From: Bacillota bacterium
Lineage (GTDB): Bacteria; Bacillota_I; Bacilli_A; RFN20; CAG-288
Direction of reading: 5' to 3'
DNA: 18,428 nucleotides
Assembly (NCBI GenBank): GCA_023398335.1
Contig: JAEWSJ010000021.1
Coordinates: 1-18,428 of the forward strand
In this document: in pieces, positions 15,655-18,428 of the stretch
How the letters are laid out: every line of letters begins with the position of its first letter
How positions within the stretch are numbered: the stretch's first letter is position 1
Position numbers and translations under genes: made by a program
Notes under the pieces: model-generated
What the model saw: the letters and a program-made list of their open reading frames with translations, nothing else
Database searches by the model: none
Told to the model about the DNA's origin: nothing

Positions 15655-16356
15655 TTAAATTAAATCTAACGCAACCTTCATCATATTAGTAAATGAAGTT
15701 TGTCTTTCTTCAGCGGTTGTAGCTTTAGAAGTAATGAAACTATCAGAAATAGTCATAATAGCTAAAGCCTTCTTATGATAATGTGCTGCAATGCAATATA
15801 AAGCATAAGCTTCCATTTCAACACATAAACAGCCCATATCAGCCCATTTCTTCCATTCTTCTGGTGAAGCTGAGTAGAAGATATCAGATGAGAAAATATT
15901 TCCAACGTGAACTCTTGCTCCAATCTTATTAGCTTCCGCATAGGCCTTTTCAATTAAATCAAAAGAACCAATAGCGGAATAATGTCCTGGTAAATTATAT
16001 TGATGAGCAAAATTAGAATCAGAACATGCAGCTTGAGCGATAACGATATCAAATAATTGACAATCTGGAGAATATGCTCCAGCGCTACCAATTCTAATTA
16101 CTTGTTCAACTCCATATTGTTCGTATAATTCAGAAACATAAATTCCCAAAGAAGGCATTCCCATGCCACTGCCCATTACCGATACAGGTTTTCCTTTGTA
16201 TGTTCCAGTAAAAGCGAACATATTTCTAACTGAATTGACTTGCTTGACATTTTCTAAAAAATTATCAGCGATAAATTTTGCTCTTAAAGGATCTCCTGGA
16301 AGCAAAACTGTTTTTGCAAAATCTCCTTTATTAGCTTGATTGTGTGGTGTAGACAT
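15655..16356 (-). CDS. deoD: Purine nucleoside phosphorylase, DeoD type
   Basis: DeoD reversibly splits purine (deoxy)ribonucleosides with phosphate, feeding purine salvage. At 233 residues it has the standard length of the hexameric family. Motifs seen are LLPGDPLRAK (18-27, phosphate binding), VMGSGMGMPS (about 60-69), RIGSAGAY (about 87-94), the nucleoside-binding CVEMEAYALY (about 178-187) and ISDSF (about 203-207) with the catalytic Asp. GAAAGG lies 11 nt before ATG 16356. An inverted repeat overlaps the probable promoter region. The NERD-like gene follows, while cdaA upstream is separated by a terminator. Confidence 0.96.
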   Translation of the reverse strand: MSTPHNQANKGDFAKTVLLPGDPLRAKFIADNFLENVKQVNSVRNMFAFTGTYKGKPVSVMGSGMGMPSLGIYVSELYEQYGVEQVIRIGSAGAYSPDCQLFDIVIAQAACSDSNFAHQYNLPGHYSAIGSFDLIEKAYAEANKIGARVHVGNIFSSDIFYSASPEEWKKWADMGCLCVEMEAYALYCIAAHYHKKALAIMTISDSFITSKATTAEERQTSFTNMMKVALDLI

Positions 16357-16394
16357 ATATTTAATTTCCTTTCTTTAATATATATAAATAAGAT

Positions 16395-16425
16395 AACATA
16401 TCCGATAAGAAATATGTTGATTCAA
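16395..16425 (-). promoter_or_regulatory. Putative deoD promoter region with inverted-repeat operator
   Basis: AACATAT (16395-16401) and ATATGTT (16412-16418) form a perfect 7-bp inverted repeat with a 10-bp spacer, right after a minus-strand TTGAAT (16420-16425) that can act as -35. The -10 hexamer is not clear. The position fits control of nucleoside catabolism, but the regulator is unknown. Confidence 0.4.
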
Positions 16426-16462
16426 AGTAAAAATAATTGATTAAAAATGAGGTTTTATTTAA

Positions 16463-16492
16463 AAAAGATGCTTGTATTAAGCATCTATTTTT
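16463..16492 (-). terminator. Intrinsic terminator after cdaA
   Basis: On the minus strand AGATGC (16482-16487) and GCATCT (16467-16472) pair around a 9-nt loop and are followed by a run of T. The left arm includes the last base of the cdaA stop codon, so transcription ends immediately after the gene. Confidence 0.85.
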
Positions 16493-17261
16493 GAGTTTTT
16501 ACAGATTGGGTTAAAGTGTTCGTATGAGAAATCATGAAAGTGGAGAATACTTTCTCAAAATCATCAATCCTGATGGTTTCTAACATTCCTGAATACGCTA
16601 CAGATATACGACCGGTTTCTTCCGAAACAATAATTGTAATACTATCACTTACTTCAGATATTCCTAATGCTGCTCTATGACGAGCGCCATATTTACCAAC
16701 TAAAGGACGCGTTGTTGCAGTATAGAAGACAGAAGCAGCAACAATTATATCTCCACGAATAACAATAGCGCCATCATGAAGTCTGGTTCCTTCATAGAAT
16801 ATTGTTTCAATTATTTCACTAGTAACACGAGCATTTATTATAGTGCCAGTTTTAATGAAATTATCTAGATTTGTATTTCTTTCAAATGTAATTAAAGCAC
16901 CAACTTTATTACTTGATAGCCATTTTACTGTTTCAGTAATTGTCTTATTAAGTTTTGTACGATCTATATCTTTATCAGATTTTCTTTGCTTATTTGTTTT
17001 TTGAATATAAGGATTAGCAATTAATTGTCTGAAATCACCGATATTAACAAAATATGCAAATAATGCAAATATTAAGAATATTCCAAACATTATATAAAAT
17101 GATGAAGGTAAGCCAATGATAAATAAGACTACTGAAGTAATTAATAACCCGGATAAAATAAAGGCTACTCTCTTCTTCTTAAGCGTCAAAAATATAAAAG
17201 CAATGAATAATATAGACAAAGAAATGGAAATAACTAAATCAGCAATTTGATAACCAGTCAT
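16485..17261 (-). CDS. cdaA: Membrane diadenylate cyclase CdaA
   Basis: CdaA joins two ATP into the second messenger c-di-AMP, which controls potassium and osmolyte transport and cell-wall homeostasis. The 258-residue protein has three N-terminal transmembrane helices (about 7-27, 32-49, 53-75), a charged linker, and the DisA_N cyclase domain. That domain shows LHDGAIVI (DGA 163-165) and GARHRAALG (RHR 194-196), both intact active-site motifs. AAAGGA lies 8 nt before ATG 17261. In most Bacilli cdaA is followed by cdaR and glmM; here a terminator follows at once and neither partner is in the window, so its usual modulators must be elsewhere or absent. Confidence 0.95.
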   Translation of the reverse strand: MTGYQIADLVISISLSILFIAFIFLTLKKKRVAFILSGLLITSVVLFIIGLPSSFYIMFGIFLIFALFAYFVNIGDFRQLIANPYIQKTNKQRKSDKDIDRTKLNKTITETVKWLSSNKVGALITFERNTNLDNFIKTGTIINARVTSEIIETIFYEGTRLHDGAIVIRGDIIVAASVFYTATTRPLVGKYGARHRAALGISEVSDSITIIVSEETGRISVAYSGMLETIRIDDFEKVFSTFMISHTNTLTQSVKTQK

Positions 17262-17312
17262 ATAATTATTCCTTTCTATAATAAGTTTACTAGTAATTTT
17301 TTAGTACCTATA

Positions 17313-17341
17313 TTAATATCTTAACAATTGTTTTTTTTCAA
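17313..17341 (-). promoter_or_regulatory. Possible cdaA promoter
   Basis: Minus-strand TTGAAA (17336-17341) and TATTAA (17313-17318) are 17 bp apart, about 50 nt before the cdaA start. The -10 is only a partial match. A second feature nearby is the perfect 15-nt dyad TTGCTATTATAGCAA at 17365-17379, whose role is unclear. Confidence 0.35.
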
Positions 17342-17417
17342 TTCAATAATAATCGCTTTAAAAGTTGCTATTATAGCAAAAACAACTTACATTTGTTATT
17401 TCATTTGTCTCTTCTAA

Positions 17418-17446
17418 TTGCATATTTTATTTTCATTTTATATAAT
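17418..17446 (+). promoter_or_regulatory. Promoter of tRNA-Gly
   Basis: TTGCAT at 17418-17423 and perfect TATAAT at 17441-17446 with a 17-bp spacer. The start would fall only a few bases before the mature tRNA 5' end. Confidence 0.75.
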
Positions 17447-17455
17447 TCTATTGTT

Positions 17456-17529
17456 GCAGGCGTAGTTTAGTGGTAGAACTAGAGCTTCCCAAGCTCTTGG
17501 TGCGGGTTCGATTCCCGTCGCTTGCTCCA
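17456..17529 (+). tRNA. tRNA-Gly, anticodon CCC
   Basis: A complete cloverleaf can be drawn: acceptor GCAGGCG with CGCTTGC (one G-U pair), D-arm around AGTGGTAG, anticodon stem AGAGC/GCTCT with loop TTCCCAA, and T-arm with TTCGATT. The 3' end is discriminator T then encoded CCA at 17527-17529. Anticodon CCC reads GGG only. U73 fits tRNA-Gly. It stands alone, with a dispersed repeat starting 31 bp downstream. Confidence 0.95.
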
Positions 17530-17559
17530 CTATCAATTAATAATTTCGATACCTTAAAC

Positions 17560-17682
17560 GTATACGTCAAAAATTAACACCCATATATAAAAAGAAGCAA
17601 AGATTCGCTAATCAGCTAGTTGTTATCTTTGCATTTTGTTTACTTAGTCCGCCAAAACGCGCCAATGGGAATTCGACTCTTA
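17560..17682. repeat. Dispersed repeat, copy 1
   Basis: A roughly 123-bp unit that recurs at 18305-18428. Both copies start GTATACGTCAA, share AACACCCATATATAAAAAG, then a hairpin GCAAAGAT/ATCTTTGC (here 17597-17604 and 17625-17632) with a variable loop, and end with a 39-bp block (17644-17682). That block is about half G+C against an AT-rich surround. Differences are concentrated in the loop and the T-run. No terminal inverted repeats were found, so it is not a typical MITE. Confidence 0.9.
17597..17643 (+). terminator. Terminator-like hairpin in repeat copy 1
   Basis: GCAAAGAT and ATCTTTGC form an 8-bp stem with a 20-nt loop, followed by an interrupted T-rich run. It would end transcripts reading out of tRNA-Gly, although its place inside a repeated unit suggests it moves with the repeat. 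Confidence 0.55.
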
Positions 17683-17805
17683 TTTTATAAAATCTTTTAT
17701 TTCATTCAAATATGGTATTATTTTTTTATGAAATTTAAATATCTATAAAATAATATTGATGAAAAAATTCTTCTTCTTTTATGTTAATGAGAAGTATAAA
17801 TCAAG

Positions 17806-18003
17806 TTATTTATTAAAAAACGCCTCATTTATATTGTTCCTATCAATCTCTCTTTTGATGGTAGAAATAGAAGCATGAACATACTTAGATGTATCAGTTA
17901 AATTCATATTTCGTTCAAGACAAGAATATATAGCTTGTCTATCTGAAAGCGTAAGTTGCTTAGAAGCAACATGAATAGAGTCTTTAAATGTATCTTTAAT
18001 CAT
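17806..18003 (-). CDS. Solitary IS30-type helix-turn-helix protein or truncated transposase
   Basis: The 65-residue product contains the N-terminal HTH of IS30-family transposases (about residues 17-57: LTLSDRQAIYSCLERNMNLT, then ISTIKREIDRN). It ends nine residues later, with no DDE catalytic domain. AAAGGA sits about 9-10 nt before ATG 18003, so the fragment is translatable. No continuation of the transposase was seen downstream in any frame. It lies between the two copies of the dispersed repeat. It may be an IS30 relic or a domesticated small DNA-binding protein; I cannot separate these by sequence alone. Confidence 0.65.
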   Translation of the reverse strand: MIKDTFKDSIHVASKQLTLSDRQAIYSCLERNMNLTDTSKYVHASISTIKREIDRNNINEAFFNK

Positions 18004-18260
18004 AATAAGAAATCCTTTCTATTAGATAATTTAAAGATGGAGTACTAACTATAAAATTATAAATTTTGCAGTTAAGTTTTGAAACCTATTAGTTTTGAAG
18101 TTAAGTTTTTAATCAATCCTAAATTAATCTATAAAAATTCTTCACAATACTCAAGCCATTATACTTGTTTGATCTCAAACATAACCGTTATAATAACTAT
18201 GTATAAATTATTAGATGACATTGATTATTTAATAATTTGTTTTGGAGAAAATAAGGAATT
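18004..18260. other. Intergenic region between the HTH ORF and the GNAT remnant
   Basis: Contains two copies of AGTTAAGTTTT about 30 bp apart (near 18070 and 18099) and a plus-strand promoter at 18165-18194. A 61-codon open stretch across 18079-18264 has no ribosome binding site or recognisable product and is not counted as a gene. Confidence 0.45.
18165..18194 (+). promoter_or_regulatory. Putative promoter upstream of the GNAT remnant
   Basis: TTGTTT at 18165-18170 and perfect TATAAT at 18189-18194 with an 18-bp spacer, about 65 nt before the remnant's expected start at 18261. Confidence 0.45.
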
Positions 18261-18335
18261 ATAGAAACAGAAAGACTAATTCTAAGACAATTCGCAGAAA
18301 ATGAGTATACGTCAATTTTTAACACCCATATATAA
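18261..18335 (+). pseudogene. N-terminal remnant of a GNAT acetyltransferase
   Basis: The frame from 18261 reads IETERLILRQFAENEYTSIF, the classic opening of RimJ/RimL-type GNAT N-acetyltransferases (METERLILR). AAGGA precedes it at the right distance, but the expected ATG is ATA. The frame enters repeat copy 2 at 18305 and stops at TAA (18333-18335) after about 24 codons. An in-frame TAA at 18252-18254 excludes a start further upstream. Loss of the start codon and truncation by the repeat mark it as a dead 5' fragment. The rest of the gene could lie beyond the window if the repeat was inserted. Confidence 0.6.
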
Positions 18336-18428
18336 AAAGAAGCAAAGATTCGCTAATCATTTGGTTATCTTTGCTTTTTTTGTTTGCTTAGTCCGCCAAA
18401 ACCCGCCAATGAGAATTCGACTCTTACT
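18305..18428. repeat. Dispersed repeat, copy 2 (reaches window end)
   Basis: This copy matches 17560-17682 in order and orientation. It has the same start, the hairpin arms GCAAAGAT (18342-18349) and ATCTTTGC (18367-18374) and the GC-rich 39-bp block (18388-18426). That block differs from copy 1 at two bases only. The loop is three bases shorter and the T-run longer. It overlies the 5' end of a GNAT gene. Its true right edge may lie outside the window. Confidence 0.88.
18342..18381 (+). terminator. Terminator-like hairpin in repeat copy 2
   Basis: The 8-bp stem GCAAAGAT/ATCTTTGC with a 17-nt loop is followed by seven consecutive T (18375-18381), a good intrinsic terminator shape on the plus strand. 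Confidence 0.65.

Noticed and set aside
18079..18264. 61-codon plus-strand open frame before the GNAT remnant
   Set aside because: It has no ribosome binding site or recognisable domain and overlaps a promoter-like sequence.
17560..18428. Composite transposon bounded by the two repeats
   Set aside because: The repeats have no inverted ends, no complete transposase lies between them, and no target duplication could be identified.
1..18428. CRISPR array or toxin-antitoxin pair
   Set aside because: No regularly spaced repeats were seen. The XRE gene has a membrane partner region rather than a toxin-like neighbour, and the adjacent small gene is broken.

Overview
The window is AT-rich, single-chromosome-style bacterial DNA with strong AGGAG-type ribosome binding sites, intrinsic terminators and short intergenic gaps. 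The gene set (Spx-type redox regulator, J1-like RNase J, membrane diadenylate cyclase CdaA, YjbK-like CYTH protein beside NAD kinase, PgsA, MATE exporter) points to a low-GC Gram-positive of the Bacilli (Bacillota), perhaps a small-genome gut or uncultured lineage. This is inference from gene content. Tryptophan is read from TGG in intact genes, so a standard bacterial code is assumed, although TGA is used very rarely as a stop.

Layout. 1-353: AT-rich leader with a promoter. 363-3137: accessory segment with a membrane-anchored XRE regulator, a small gene broken by an in-frame TAA, and a large unknown lipoprotein. 3138-4041: gene-poor stretch ending in a decayed C-terminal half of a cation:proton antiporter. 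4081-7357: a self-regulated export operon of TetR repressor, ABC ATPase, ABC-2 permease, small membrane protein and an MGMT-like protein, driven by a consensus promoter that carries two CTAACG-NN-CGTTAG operators.

7399-12673: core genes. RNase J and Maf run rightwards and meet NAD kinase at a bidirectional terminator. NAD kinase and the CYTH phosphatase diverge from a shared short promoter region. A MATE exporter then meets the leftward cluster at a second bidirectional terminator.

12676-17261 (all leftward): an operon of an unknown polytopic membrane protein, pgsA and spx; an upstream pair of deoD and a NERD-like membrane-anchored protein; and a monocistronic cdaA with its own terminator and without the usual cdaR-glmM partners.

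17418-18428: a tRNA-Gly(CCC) with a consensus promoter, followed by two copies of a 122-bp-class dispersed repeat. Each copy carries a terminator-like hairpin and a GC-rich 39-bp block. Between them lies a solitary IS30-type helix-turn-helix ORF, and the second copy sits on the remains of a GNAT acetyltransferase. This right end is the most unusual and mobile-looking part of the window. I did not find a convincing complete novel defence or biosynthetic system; the best leads are the repeat family, the solitary HTH, the TetR operon with its MGMT-like passenger, and the Spx with a cysteine-rich tail.
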